From NCBI RefSeq assembly GCF_902729435.1, contig NZ_CACVCG010000060.1, positions 1 to 35,648 on the forward strand: a stretch of 35,648 bases of DNA. The letters run 5' to 3'. Every line of letters starts with the position of its first letter. The first letter of the stretch is position 1. A model generated the notes under the pieces. That model was not told the origin of the DNA. It saw only the letters and a program-made list of their open reading frames with translations, and did no database searches. The position numbers were made by a program, and so were the translations under genes. The stretch is from Magnetospirillum sp. UT-4. GTDB taxonomy: Bacteria; Pseudomonadota; Alphaproteobacteria; Rhodospirillales; Magnetospirillaceae. This document shows, piece after piece, positions 6,792-14,714 of this stretch.

Positions 6792-9700
6792 GTGTATCTG
6801 TCGCCGCCGGACAAGGACGTCCGCCGTCCGCGATGGCGCCTGGGCATCCGGACCAAGTTGCTGCTGGCCGTGGGCACGGTGGCGGCGATGGTGTCGCTGT
6901 CCGGCGTGCTGGCGTGGATCGGCTACGGGCACATGGAGCGGCTGCTGACCGCGGTCACCCATGACAGCCTGCCCCGGCTCTCGGCCTCGCTCCAGCTGGC
7001 CGAGGCGACCGCCCGGCTGGCCGCCGCCGCGCCCGGCCTCGACGGTGCCCGCAGCCAGGTCGAGCGCGAGGCCGCCTATGCCGTGCTGCGCAATCAAAGC
7101 GGAGTGGTGAGCGACACCATCGACCGGCTGGGAAGCGGGACGGCGGACCCGGCCCAGCTGGCCGAGCTGCACCGGCTGAACATTGCCATCGCCGGGAACC
7201 TCGACACCATCAACACCCTGGCCGGGCAATCCCTGCGCGAGGCGGCCCGCTTCGCCGAAAGCGAGGAGGCCCTGGCCGACATCGACGGCTCGATCCAGGC
7301 GCTGGTGGCCGAGTACGGCGGCGAGCGGGCGGTCGTTCTGCTCGATGTCGCGGTGCAGCCCCTGCGACAGGTCGCGGTTGCCACCGATCCGGCAACCCTT
7401 GCCGACGTGCGTGCGCAGTTCGAGGCGGCCATCAAGGACGTCGAGGCCGAAACCGAGGTCCTGCGGCGGCTGGACGCGCGCCTCGCGGTGGCCGCCAGCG
7501 CCCTGGCCGCGCTGGGAAGCGGCTCCGGCAACCATTTCGAGCTGCGCGGCCGCCGCATCGACATCGAGGCGCAGCTGCAGGCGGGCGGTGCCGCCGGTCG
7601 CGGCCAGATGGCCCGCATGGCCGAGGCGGCCGGCCATCTGGTGGCGGCGGCGCAGGAGCGGGCGGCCGCCACCGAGGCCGAGGCCGACCGCGTGCTGTCG
7701 CGGGGACGGGGAATTCTCGCGCTGCTGGCGCTGCTCACCTTCTTCGGGCCGTTGCTGTTCGTCTCGCTCTATATCGGCCGCGACATGGTCGGCCGCCTGT
7801 CCGGCCTGGCCGATTCCATGCGCCGCATCGCCGGCGGCGAGTTCGACGCCACCGTTTCCGAAGCCGGCGACGACGAGATCACCGAGATGGCCGCCGCCCT
7901 GGTGGTGTTCCGCGACGCCATGGCCCGCCTGCATCACTCCAGCATAGCGCTGGCCGAGGCCAAGCGCGCCGCCGAAGAGGCGAGCCAGGCCAAGTCGCAG
8001 TTCCTCGCCACCATGAGCCACGAGATCCGCACCCCCATGAACGGCGTGCTGACCATGGCCAAGCTGCTGGAGGAGATGCAGCTCGCCCCCGAGCAGAAGG
8101 AGATGGCCCGGGTCATCCACGATTCCGCCACCACCTTGCTGGCCATCATCAACGACATCCTGGACTTCTCGCGCATCGAATCGGGCCGGCTGCAGCTGGA
8201 GGCGGTGGACATGTCGCCCCTGGCCGTCGTCGAGGCGGTGGCCGAACTGCTCGAGGCGCGGGCCATGGAGCGCGGCATCGCCCTGGTGACCTATGTGGAT
8301 CCCGCTTTGCCCGAACGGGTGCGCGGCGACCCGGTGCGCCTGCGCCAGATCGTCACCAACCTGGCCGGCAACGCCCTGAAGTTCACCGAAAGCGGCCATG
8401 TCCGCATCGCCGCCGAGGCCGCCGATGCGGGCGCCGATCCGGCGCTGTGGCGCTTTTCGGTCCGTGATACCGGGATCGGCCTGGACGAGGAAAGCCAGGC
8501 CCGCCTGTTCGAGCCGTTCGTCCAGGCCGACGCCACCGTCACCCGCCGCTACGGCGGCACCGGACTGGGGTTGTCCATCTGCCGGCGGCTGGTGGCGATG
8601 ATGGGTGGCGAGATCGGTGTCGTCAGCCGCGTCGGCGAGGGCTCCACGTTCTGGTTCACCCTGCCCTTCGAGCCGGTGGGCGAGTCCGACGAGGCGGCGC
8701 CCGACCTGGCCGGCACGGCCGTGCTGGTGCTGGCCGGCGAGGCGGCGGCGGACGGATTGCAGAAATACCTGGCCTTTGCCGGTGCCCAGGTGGCGACGGT
8801 GGCCTCGGCCGAGGGTGCCCTGGCGGCGGTGCGCGCGGCGCGGCTGGCGGGATGGTGGTACGACGCGGTGCTGGTCGACGAGGATCACGACCGTAATCGC
8901 CGGCACGGCGCCCTGGCGGCCGAACTGGTCGCGGCAGCGGGCGACGAGGCGGCCATGCGGGTGGTCGCGCTGTCGAGCCCGTCGACGCGCTCCAGTGCCG
9001 CCGGCGAGGGCGAGCGCGAGGCGGTGTTCGCCAAGCTGTCCAAGCCGGTTCGCCGCGCCAGGCTGTGGCGAACCGTCGCCGCCGCCGCCGGCCGCGCGAC
9101 GCTGGAGTCGGACGGCCCGGTGGGGAACGACGAGGCCGGCAGCTTCATCGCCCCGGCCATGGACGAAGCCGCCGCCGCCGGGGCGGTGATCCTGGTGGCC
9201 GAGGACAACCCGACCAACCAGGTGGTGGTGCAGCGGCTGATGGCCCGGCTCGGCTATGTCGCCGAGATCGTCGGCAACGGCCTCGAGGCGTGGGAGCGCA
9301 TGCGGGTGCGCGACTTCGGGCTGCTGCTGACCGACTGCCACATGCCCGAACTGGACGGCTACGAGCTGACGGCGCGCATCCGCGCCCGCGAGGAGCAGAC
9401 GCTGACCCGCATTCCCATCGTCGCCCTGACCGCCGACGCGCTGCCCGAGACCGTCCGCAAATGCCGCGATACCGGCATGGACGCGTTCCTGGCCAAGCCC
9501 ATCGACCTGGCCCAGCTCGACGCCACCATCCGCAAGCTGCTGCCGCGCGCGGCGGGCATGCGGCGGCGCCATTCCGGCGAGGGCGGCGCCCTGCCTCCCG
9601 CCGACGCCGCCGCGACCAAGGCCGATTGCTCGGCCGCAGTGCTCGATCTTGCCCCCATGCGCGAGATTTTCGGGTCGGTGACCGCCGACGCCAAGGACCT

Positions 9701-9962
9701 GCTGCGCCTGTTCGTGGATTCGACCCGGCCCCTCATCACCGATGCCGAGGCCGCCATCGCCGCCGGCGACCTGGTCCGTGTCGGCGAGGCCGCCCACAGC
9801 GCCAAGGGCGCTGCCACCTCGGCCGGATGCCACCGCTTCGGCAAGCTCTGCGCCGAACTGGACCACGCCAGCCGCCACGGCGACGCCGAAGCCGTGGCCC
9901 GGCTGATGGCTCCGGTGCGGGACTCCTTCGAAGAGGCAGCGGCGGCCATCGCCGCGCTGTGA
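6792..9962 (+). CDS. membrane hybrid histidine kinase with two receiver domains and HPt (TorS-like architecture)
   Basis: A sensor kinase of 1056 residues. Order: a first membrane helix at about residues 20-42, a roughly 260-residue helical periplasmic sensor rich in Ala and Glu, a second helix at about 303-327, HAMP, and a short coiled coil. HisKA follows with phospho-acceptor H410 ([15 protein letters not shown]), then HATPase_c with N-box NALKFT, DTGIGL and GGTGLGLS. A degenerate receiver at about 637-765 keeps an Asp near 695 (LVDED) but lacks the usual acidic pair. A full receiver has D848 ([12 protein letters not shown]), and a C-terminal HPt has H1002 (AAHSAKGA). The GTG start at 6792 is chosen for the GGAGGG 7-8 nt upstream; a TTG at 6759 is possible. 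The ligand is unknown. The response regulator gene converges from the other side. Confidence 0.88.
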   Translation: MYLSPPDKDVRRPRWRLGIRTKLLLAVGTVAAMVSLSGVLAWIGYGHMERLLTAVTHDSLPRLSASLQLAEATARLAAAAPGLDGARSQVEREAAYAVLRNQSGVVSDTIDRLGSGTADPAQLAELHRLNIAIAGNLDTINTLAGQSLREAARFAESEEALADIDGSIQALVAEYGGERAVVLLDVAVQPLRQVAVATDPATLADVRAQFEAAIKDVEAETEVLRRLDARLAVAASALAALGSGSGNHFELRGRRIDIEAQLQAGGAAGRGQMARMAEAAGHLVAAAQERAAATEAEADRVLSRGRGILALLALLTFFGPLLFVSLYIGRDMVGRLSGLADSMRRIAGGEFDATVSEAGDDEITEMAAALVVFRDAMARLHHSSIALAEAKRAAEEASQAKSQFLATMSHEIRTPMNGVLTMAKLLEEMQLAPEQKEMARVIHDSATTLLAIINDILDFSRIESGRLQLEAVDMSPLAVVEAVAELLEARAMERGIALVTYVDPALPERVRGDPVRLRQIVTNLAGNALKFTESGHVRIAAEAADAGADPALWRFSVRDTGIGLDEESQARLFEPFVQADATVTRRYGGTGLGLSICRRLVAMMGGEIGVVSRVGEGSTFWFTLPFEPVGESDEAAPDLAGTAVLVLAGEAAADGLQKYLAFAGAQVATVASAEGALAAVRAARLAGWWYDAVLVDEDHDRNRRHGALAAELVAAAGDEAAMRVVALSSPSTRSSAAGEGEREAVFAKLSKPVRRARLWRTVAAAAGRATLESDGPVGNDEAGSFIAPAMDEAAAAGAVILVAEDNPTNQVVVQRLMARLGYVAEIVGNGLEAWERMRVRDFGLLLTDCHMPELDGYELTARIRAREEQTLTRIPIVALTADALPETVRKCRDTGMDAFLAKPIDLAQLDATIRKLLPRAAGMRRRHSGEGGALPPADAAATKADCSAAVLDLAPMREIFGSVTADAKDLLRLFVDSTRPLITDAEAAIAAGDLVRVGEAAHSAKGAATSAGCHRFGKLCAELDHASRHGDAEAVARLMAPVRDSFEEAAAAIAAL

Positions 9963-10002
9963 TGGGCCGACGGGCCGATTCAGGAGAGTCAGTATCCGTA
10001 GC

Positions 10003-10025
10003 CTCCTCAGGGTGAGGCCCGAATG
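10003..10025 (-). repeat. dispersed repeat, third copy (partial)
   Basis: Read on the minus strand, this 23-nt stretch matches 14490-14512 with one mismatch (CTCACCCTGAGG here, CTCATCCTGAGG there). It lies in the 78-nt gap between the convergent kinase and response-regulator genes. A weak GCCTC/GAGGC hairpin could form, so it may help terminate both. Confidence 0.5.
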
Positions 10026-10040
10026 AGGCTGAGCTCTGAC

Positions 10041-10433
10041 CTACCTTCGCAGCACCGCCGCGATGCGCTCCTTCAGGGCCGGCGGCAGCACCGGCTTGGC
10101 GAGGATGGCGTTCACCCCCAGCTCCTTGGCCCTGGCGGTGCCGGCGGCATCGGTATGGGCGGTGAGCAGGATCACCGGGGTGGAGGCGGCGCCCGGGTCC
10201 TCGCGCAGCATGCGCACGAAGCCGAAGCCGTCCATCGGGCGCATCTGGATGTCGCAGATCACCAGGTCGGGGCGCTCGGCCTTCACCACGTCGAAGCCGG
10301 AGGCGCCGTCCTTGGCCTCGAGGACCGTGGGGACGCCGATCTGGCCCAGCATCTTGGCGACGATGGTGCGCACGAAATCCTGGTCGTCGATGACCAGAAT
10401 CCTGAGTGCGGAGAAATCCACGTCCTCGGCCAT
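10041..10433 (-). CDS. single-domain CheY-like response regulator
   Basis: A stand-alone receiver domain of 130 residues with no output domain. The acidic pair is D16-D17 (LVIDDQDF) and the phospho-acceptor is D61 (LVICDIQMRPMDGF). The switch Thr sits in ILLTAHTD and the conserved Lys in ILAKPVLPP. The M-R insertion after the DIQ motif (DIQMRPMDG) is common in receiver proteins of this lineage. It could accept phosphate from the HPt of the facing hybrid kinase and act by protein-protein contact; this pairing is inferred from position. The start ATG 10433 fits the family, but no strong Shine-Dalgarno was seen. It lies 65 nt downstream of iorB on the same strand and may be read from the ior operon. 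Confidence 0.85.
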   Translation of the reverse strand: MAEDVDFSALRILVIDDQDFVRTIVAKMLGQIGVPTVLEAKDGASGFDVVKAERPDLVICDIQMRPMDGFGFVRMLREDPGAASTPVILLTAHTDAAGTARAKELGVNAILAKPVLPPALKERIAAVLRR

Positions 10434-10498
10434 GTACGGCTGTCCCGGCGGTTGCGCGGCGGCAACTCTACCAGAGCGTCCGCTTGCGCAAAAGGGGT

Positions 10499-11125
10499 TC
10501 AGCCGGCGGCGTCGACCCTGGCGGCGTCGGCAGCCGCCGCGCGGCCGCGGTCGAAGGCGGTCTGGTTGACCTCGACCATCTGCGGCTTGCGGGCGCGGAA
10601 GCGGCCGACGATCTGCTCTTCCAGGTCGGCGGCCGGGAAGGGCAGGTAGTCGGCGATGGCGCCCAGCATGACGGTGTTGACCAGCTTGAGGTCGCCCAGG
10701 TCGCGGGCGATGGCGCCGGCGTCGAAGTCGTAGACCGTCACCCCGGCCGCCCGCATCTGCGCCACCGGGTCGTCCGGATACTTGTAGAGGCCGGACGACA
10801 CCACCGGCGGGGCCAGGCGGATGGTGTTGACCATGGCGATGCCGCCGGGGCGCAGCATGTCGGCCCAGCGCGCCCCTTCCGCCACCTCGAAGGCGACCAG
10901 GATGTCGGCGGTGCCGGGGGTGATCACCGGCGACCACACCTTGCGGCCGAAGCGCACGTGGCTGGTGACCACGCCGCCGCGCTGGGCCATGCCGGCCACT
11001 TCCGACTTCTTGACGTCGTAGCCCTTGGCGATGGCCGCCTGGGCCAGGATCTCGGCGGCGGTCATGACGCCCTGGCCGCCGATGCCGCAGACCAGGATGT
11101 TGGTGATGATGGCGGGATTGCTCAT
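10499..11125 (-). CDS. iorB: indolepyruvate ferredoxin oxidoreductase, beta subunit
   Basis: The small subunit (208 residues) of the aryl-pyruvate:ferredoxin oxidoreductase, pairing with IorA next door. It starts MSNPAIITNILVCGIGGQGVMTAAEIL, the glycine-rich GIGGQG motif of the 2-oxoacid oxidoreductase gamma-type domain, and contains KKSEVAGMAQRGGVVTSHVRFG, typical of the family. The complex oxidatively decarboxylates indolepyruvate, phenylpyruvate or hydroxyphenylpyruvate to the aryl-acetyl-CoA with reduced ferredoxin. ATG 11125 is chosen for GAGGAA at 6 nt. An in-frame ATG at 11143 overlaps the iorA stop by one base and is also possible; either way the two genes are translationally linked. 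Confidence 0.92.
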   Translation of the reverse strand: MSNPAIITNILVCGIGGQGVMTAAEILAQAAIAKGYDVKKSEVAGMAQRGGVVTSHVRFGRKVWSPVITPGTADILVAFEVAEGARWADMLRPGGIAMVNTIRLAPPVVSSGLYKYPDDPVAQMRAAGVTVYDFDAGAIARDLGDLKLVNTVMLGAIADYLPFPAADLEEQIVGRFRARKPQMVEVNQTAFDRGRAAAADAARVDAAG

Positions 11126-11142
11126 CTCGGGTTCCTCGGTCA

Positions 11143-12993
11143 TTAGGCGGAGACAGGCGCAAGCGGGATGATGGCCTTGGGGCCGCAGGAATCGACGCAC
11201 ATGTGGCAGCCGGTGCACATGGCGGTGTCGATGGTGGTGAACTTGAGGTCGTTGACCTTGCCGTCGGCGCGGGTCTTGGTCTCGCTGCGGGTGACGAAGA
11301 TGGCCGGGCAGCCCACGTTGAGGCAGTTGCCGCAGCCGGTGCAGTCCTCGTCCACCACCTTGTACGGCTTGAAGCGGTCGTAGAACTCGGACAGCACGCA
11401 GGGGCGGTCGGTGATGATGACCGAGGGCTCATGCACCGCGATCTCGTCCTTGATGGCCTTGAACACCACCGGCAGCATGTAGGGATCGACCTTGCGGATG
11501 CGCTCGGGCTTGACGCCCAGGGCCTCGACCAGCTTGGCGAAATCCACCCGCGGCGCCTCGCCGCCGTGCAGGTCGCGCCCGGTTCCGGCGTGGTCCTGGC
11601 CGCCGGTCATGCCGGTGGAGCGGTTGTCGAGGATCAGGGCGGTGACGTTGCCGCGGTTGTAGACGATGTCCAGCAGCCCCTGCATGCCCATGTGCAGGAA
11701 GGTGGAATCGCCGATCACCGCGATCACCGCCTTGTCCTTGGTCTCCTCGGACCGGGCCTTGTCCATGCCCAGCGCGATGCCCATGGAGGCACCCATGGAG
11801 ATGGTGGTGTCCAGCGCGTTCCACGGCGCACCGGCGCCCAGGGTATAGCAGCCGATGTCGCCCGAGATCTGGACCTTCTTGCGCAGGCGCGACAGCGAGT
11901 AGTAGACGCCCATGTGCGGACAGGCGGCGCACATGGTCGGCGGGCGCGGGAAGGGATCGATCTTGGGATAGGTGCCGGCGGCCGGCGGGGTCTCGCCGCG
12001 CAGGCCGTAGACGGCCGGGATCAGCACGTTGGGGGTCAGCTCGCCCAGGCGCGGCAGGATGTCCTTGCCGACCACGTCGGCCATGCCGGCGGCCTTTAGC
12101 TCGCCTTCCATCAGCGGTTCGGTCTCCTCGACCACCACCAGCCGGTCCACCGTGGCGCGGAAGGCGCGGATGGCCTCGACCGGCAGGGGATAGGTGAAGC
12201 CCAGCTTCATCACCGGCGAATCGGGGAACGACTCGCGCACGTGCATGTAGGCGGGACCGGCGGTGAGGAAGCCGATGCGGGTGTCGGTTCCCGGCTCGAC
12301 CACGTTCAGCGCCGAGGCCTCGGCCGCCTGGCGCAGCCGGCCCTCGCGCTCGATCTGGCGGGGCAGCATGCCCTTGGCATTGGCCGGGGTCATCACCCAG
12401 CGGCGGGCGTCGAGCTTGAAGCCCGAGACGGCGCGGGCGGAGCGATCGCCCACCGTCACCATGGCCTTGACGTGGCAGACGCGGGTGGTCAGGCGCACCA
12501 GGACGGGCGTGTTGAAATCCTCGGACAGGTCGAAGGCCAGCTTCACCATCTCGAGGGCTTCCTGGGAATCCGCCGGCTCCAGCACCGGGACGTGGGCGAA
12601 GCGGCCCCAGAAGCGGGAATCCTGCTCGTTCTGCGACGACGACAGGCCGACATCGTCGGCCACGGCGATGACCAGCCCGCCGACCACGCCGGCCAGGGTC
12701 TGGGTCATGAAGGCGTCCGAGGCGACGTTCATGCCCACATGCTTCATGGCGCAGAAGGCGCGCGCCCCGGACATGGAGGCGCCGATGGCCACTTCCAGCG
12801 ACACCTTCTCGTTCACCGACCATTCGGCGTAGAGGTCGGGATAGAGGGCGACGTTCTCCAGGATCTCGGTCGACGGGGTGCCGGGATAGGCGGCGGCGAC
12901 CTTGCAGCCGGACTCCCACACGCCACGCGCGATGGCCTCGTTGCCGGAAAGAAGCAGGCGGGTTTCGGACTTGGCCTGAACGGCAGCGGACAT
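11143..12993 (-). CDS. iorA: indolepyruvate ferredoxin oxidoreductase, alpha subunit
   Basis: The catalytic large subunit, 616 residues. The N-terminal pyrimidine-binding domain has LSGNEAIARGVWESG and AAYPGTPSTEI. The thiamine-diphosphate/Mg domain in the second half has SGDIGCYTLGAGAPWNALDT and AVIGDSTFLHMGMQGLLD. Two C-terminal 4Fe-4S clusters are evident: CTGCGNCLNVGCP and CTGCHMCVDSCGP. This arrangement is specific for IorA. It uses CoA, thiamine diphosphate and ferredoxin to convert aryl-pyruvates from transamination of aromatic amino acids into aryl-acetyl-CoA. The enzyme class is oxygen-sensitive, which suits low-oxygen metabolism. ATG 12993 is preceded by GAGGAGAGG. It lies upstream of iorB and downstream of paaK on the same strand. 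Confidence 0.95.
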   Translation of the reverse strand: MSAAVQAKSETRLLLSGNEAIARGVWESGCKVAAAYPGTPSTEILENVALYPDLYAEWSVNEKVSLEVAIGASMSGARAFCAMKHVGMNVASDAFMTQTLAGVVGGLVIAVADDVGLSSSQNEQDSRFWGRFAHVPVLEPADSQEALEMVKLAFDLSEDFNTPVLVRLTTRVCHVKAMVTVGDRSARAVSGFKLDARRWVMTPANAKGMLPRQIEREGRLRQAAEASALNVVEPGTDTRIGFLTAGPAYMHVRESFPDSPVMKLGFTYPLPVEAIRAFRATVDRLVVVEETEPLMEGELKAAGMADVVGKDILPRLGELTPNVLIPAVYGLRGETPPAAGTYPKIDPFPRPPTMCAACPHMGVYYSLSRLRKKVQISGDIGCYTLGAGAPWNALDTTISMGASMGIALGMDKARSEETKDKAVIAVIGDSTFLHMGMQGLLDIVYNRGNVTALILDNRSTGMTGGQDHAGTGRDLHGGEAPRVDFAKLVEALGVKPERIRKVDPYMLPVVFKAIKDEIAVHEPSVIITDRPCVLSEFYDRFKPYKVVDEDCTGCGNCLNVGCPAIFVTRSETKTRADGKVNDLKFTTIDTAMCTGCHMCVDSCGPKAIIPLAPVSA

Positions 12994-13037
12994 GACCTCT
13001 CCTCACGCTCTCCAGGTGGGGCGGGGCGGGACGGCCC

Positions 13038-13053
13038 CCCTCCGAAAGGAGGG
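13038..13053 (-). terminator. GAAA/TTTC-loop hairpin between paaK and iorA
   Basis: CCCTCC (13038-13043), loop GAAA, GGAGGG (13048-13053) form a 6-bp GC-rich stem in the 123-nt gap between paaK and iorA. On the transcribed strand no run of U follows, so it may be a partial terminator or an RNA-stability element rather than an intrinsic terminator. Confidence 0.35.
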
Positions 13054-13116
13054 CACCCTACCACCGTTGGCGGTCGAACCGGAAGAGGAATGCATTGCCC
13101 GGACGGGCCGGCGTCC

Positions 13117-14433
13117 TCAGCCGTTCTCCTTGCGCAGGTCGCGCACCCGCACCGCCTTGCCCTGGCTGCGCGGCAGCTCGCCGGGCAGCCGCACGATGAC
13201 CTCGCAACTGACGCCGATCATGGTCTTCAGGTGGTGGCGCACCTGATAGGCCAGGTGCTGGCGCGAGTCCTCGTCGCGCGGGGCCAGCGCCTCGGCCTCG
13301 ACGGTGAGGTGGTCGAGGCTGCCCTGGCGCGCCACCACCATCTGGTAGTGCGGCGCGATGCCGGGGAAGCCGACCAGCACCGCCTCGATCTGGCTGGGAT
13401 AGACGTTGACGCCGCGGATGATCAGCATGTCGTCGTTGCGCCCGGTGACCCGCAGGATGCGCAGGTGGGTGCGGCCGCACGGGCAGGGGGCGTCCGACAG
13501 CCGGGTGATGTCGCGGGTGCGGTAGCGGATCATCGGCAGCGCCTGCTTGGTCAGGGTGGTGATGACCAGCTCGCCGGCCTCGCCCATGGGCATCGGTTCC
13601 AGCGTCTCGGGGTGGACGATCTCGAACAGGAAATGATCCTCCCAGCCGTGCAGGCCGAGGCGGCATTCGCATTCCATGGCCACGCCCGGCCCCATCACCT
13701 CCGAGAGGCCGTAGGAATCGATGGATTTGAGGCCGAGGCGGCGGTCCAACTCGGCGCGCATGGTCTCGGACCACGGTTCGGCGCCGAACACGCCGACCCG
13801 GAGCGGTCCCGAGGCCAGGTCGACGCCCATGCGCTCGGCCGCTTCGGCCAGGTTGAGGGCATAGGACGGGGTGGCGTTCAGCACGGTGGCGCCGAAATCC
13901 TGGATCAGGGCGATCTGGCGTTCGGTCTGGCCGCCCGACATGGGGGTGACGGTGCAGCCCAGCCGCTCGGCGCCGTAATGGAAGCCCAGGCCGCCGGTGA
14001 ACAGGCCGTAGCCCAGGGCGTTGTGCATGACGTCGCCGGGGCGCGCCCCGGCGCAGGCCAGCGAGCGGGCGATGATGTCGGCCCAGGTGTCGATGTCGCC
14101 CTTGGTGTAGCCGACCACGGTGGGCTTGCCGGTGGTGCCCGAGCTGGCGTGCAGGCGCACCACCTGCTCGCGCGGCACCGCGAACATGCCGAAGGGGTAG
14201 TTGTCGCGCAGGTCGCCCTTCACCGTGAAGGGAAAGCGCGCCAGGTCCTCAAGCTGCCGCACGTCCCCCGGCGCCACTCCGGCGGCGGCGAAGGCGTCGC
14301 GGTAATGGCGAACGTTGGCGTGGGCATGGGCCAGCACCCGCTGCAGCCGCTCCAGTTGCAGGGTGCGCAACCGGGGGCGGGGCAGGCGCTCGATGTCGGG
14401 GGCGAACAGGAAGGGCGGGGCCGGTGCGGACAT
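13117..14433 (-). CDS. paaK: phenylacetate-CoA ligase
   Basis: An adenylate-forming aryl-acetate:CoA ligase of 438 residues. The P-loop-like AMP-binding motif is LHASSGTTGKPTVVGYTKGD. Further family signatures are DSYGLSEVMGPGVAMEC, the YRTRDITRL hinge region and the C-terminal GRNDDMLIIRGVNVYPSQIE. The length is normal for PaaK. It activates phenylacetate (or indole/hydroxyphenyl acetate) to the CoA thioester with ATP. Placed just upstream of iorA and iorB, it lets free aryl acids enter the same CoA-ester pool that IorAB makes from aryl-pyruvates. No ring-oxidation genes (paaA-E) are in the window, so the end of the pathway is not visible here. The start at ATG 14433 fits the family, without a clear Shine-Dalgarno. 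Confidence 0.93.
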   Translation of the reverse strand: MSAPAPPFLFAPDIERLPRPRLRTLQLERLQRVLAHAHANVRHYRDAFAAAGVAPGDVRQLEDLARFPFTVKGDLRDNYPFGMFAVPREQVVRLHASSGTTGKPTVVGYTKGDIDTWADIIARSLACAGARPGDVMHNALGYGLFTGGLGFHYGAERLGCTVTPMSGGQTERQIALIQDFGATVLNATPSYALNLAEAAERMGVDLASGPLRVGVFGAEPWSETMRAELDRRLGLKSIDSYGLSEVMGPGVAMECECRLGLHGWEDHFLFEIVHPETLEPMPMGEAGELVITTLTKQALPMIRYRTRDITRLSDAPCPCGRTHLRILRVTGRNDDMLIIRGVNVYPSQIEAVLVGFPGIAPHYQMVVARQGSLDHLTVEAEALAPRDEDSRQHLAYQVRHHLKTMIGVSCEVIVRLPGELPRSQGKAVRVRDLRKENG

Positions 14434-14497
14434 GGGAGGTCTTCTCGAAGCATGGTGTCGGTCAAGCCGTCATGGCCGGAGCTTCGCCCCATTCGGG

Positions 14498-14542
14498 CCT
14501 CATCCTGAGGAGCCGCCGCAGGCGGCGTCTCGAAGGACAAGG
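14498..14542 (+). repeat. palindromic intergenic repeat, copy 1
   Basis: The outer arms CCTCATCCT and AGGACAAGG pair at 7 of 9 positions, and the inner hairpin is GCCGCC-GCA-GGCGGC (14512-14526). It lies in the gap between paaK and rne, which contains no gene. It is inverted relative to the copy at 14568-14611. Confidence 0.65.
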
Positions 14543-14567
14543 CCCGTGGCACGGCGCCTGTGGCCCG

Positions 14568-14611
14568 CCTCATCCTTCGAGACGCCCCCAAGGGGGCTCG
14601 TCAGGATGAGG
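14568..14611 (-). repeat. palindromic intergenic repeat, copy 2 (inverted)
   Basis: The outer arms CCTCATCCT (14568-14576) and AGGATGAGG (14603-14611) are exact reverse complements; the inner hairpin is GCCCCC-AA-GGGGGC. The 12-nt TCCTTCGAGACG (14573-14584) is the reverse complement of 14526-14537 in copy 1, so the two copies could also pair into one large cruciform. Confidence 0.65.
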
Positions 14612-14646
14612 GTACGGATCCGGAATGACCGTGCCGACGCCCCATG

Positions 14647-14662
14647 GGGTCAAGCCCGGCCA
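14647..14662 (+). repeat. short dispersed repeat, copy 2
   Basis: Identical 16-nt GGGTCAAGCCCGGCCA as at 25-40. Here it lies just before the hairpin at 14674-14697. Confidence 0.5.
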
Positions 14663-14673
14663 CCCACGCGAGG

Positions 14674-14697
14674 ACCCCCGGGACAAGCCCCGGGGGT
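14674..14697 (-). terminator. strong hairpin after rne
   Basis: ACCCCCGGG (14674-14682), loop ACAAGC, CCCGGGGGT (14689-14697): a perfect 9-bp stem starting 18 nt after the rne stop. It lacks a U-tract on the rne strand. It could protect the 3' end or assist termination. Confidence 0.45.
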
Positions 14698-14714
14698 GAC
14701 GCCATGAACCGACT

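Noticed and set aside
6753-9878. Very long open frame on the minus strand opposite the hybrid kinase
   Set aside because: It is a by-product of high GC codon bias; its residues are low-complexity Gly/His/Gln/Arg with no domain, whereas the plus strand has a full kinase.
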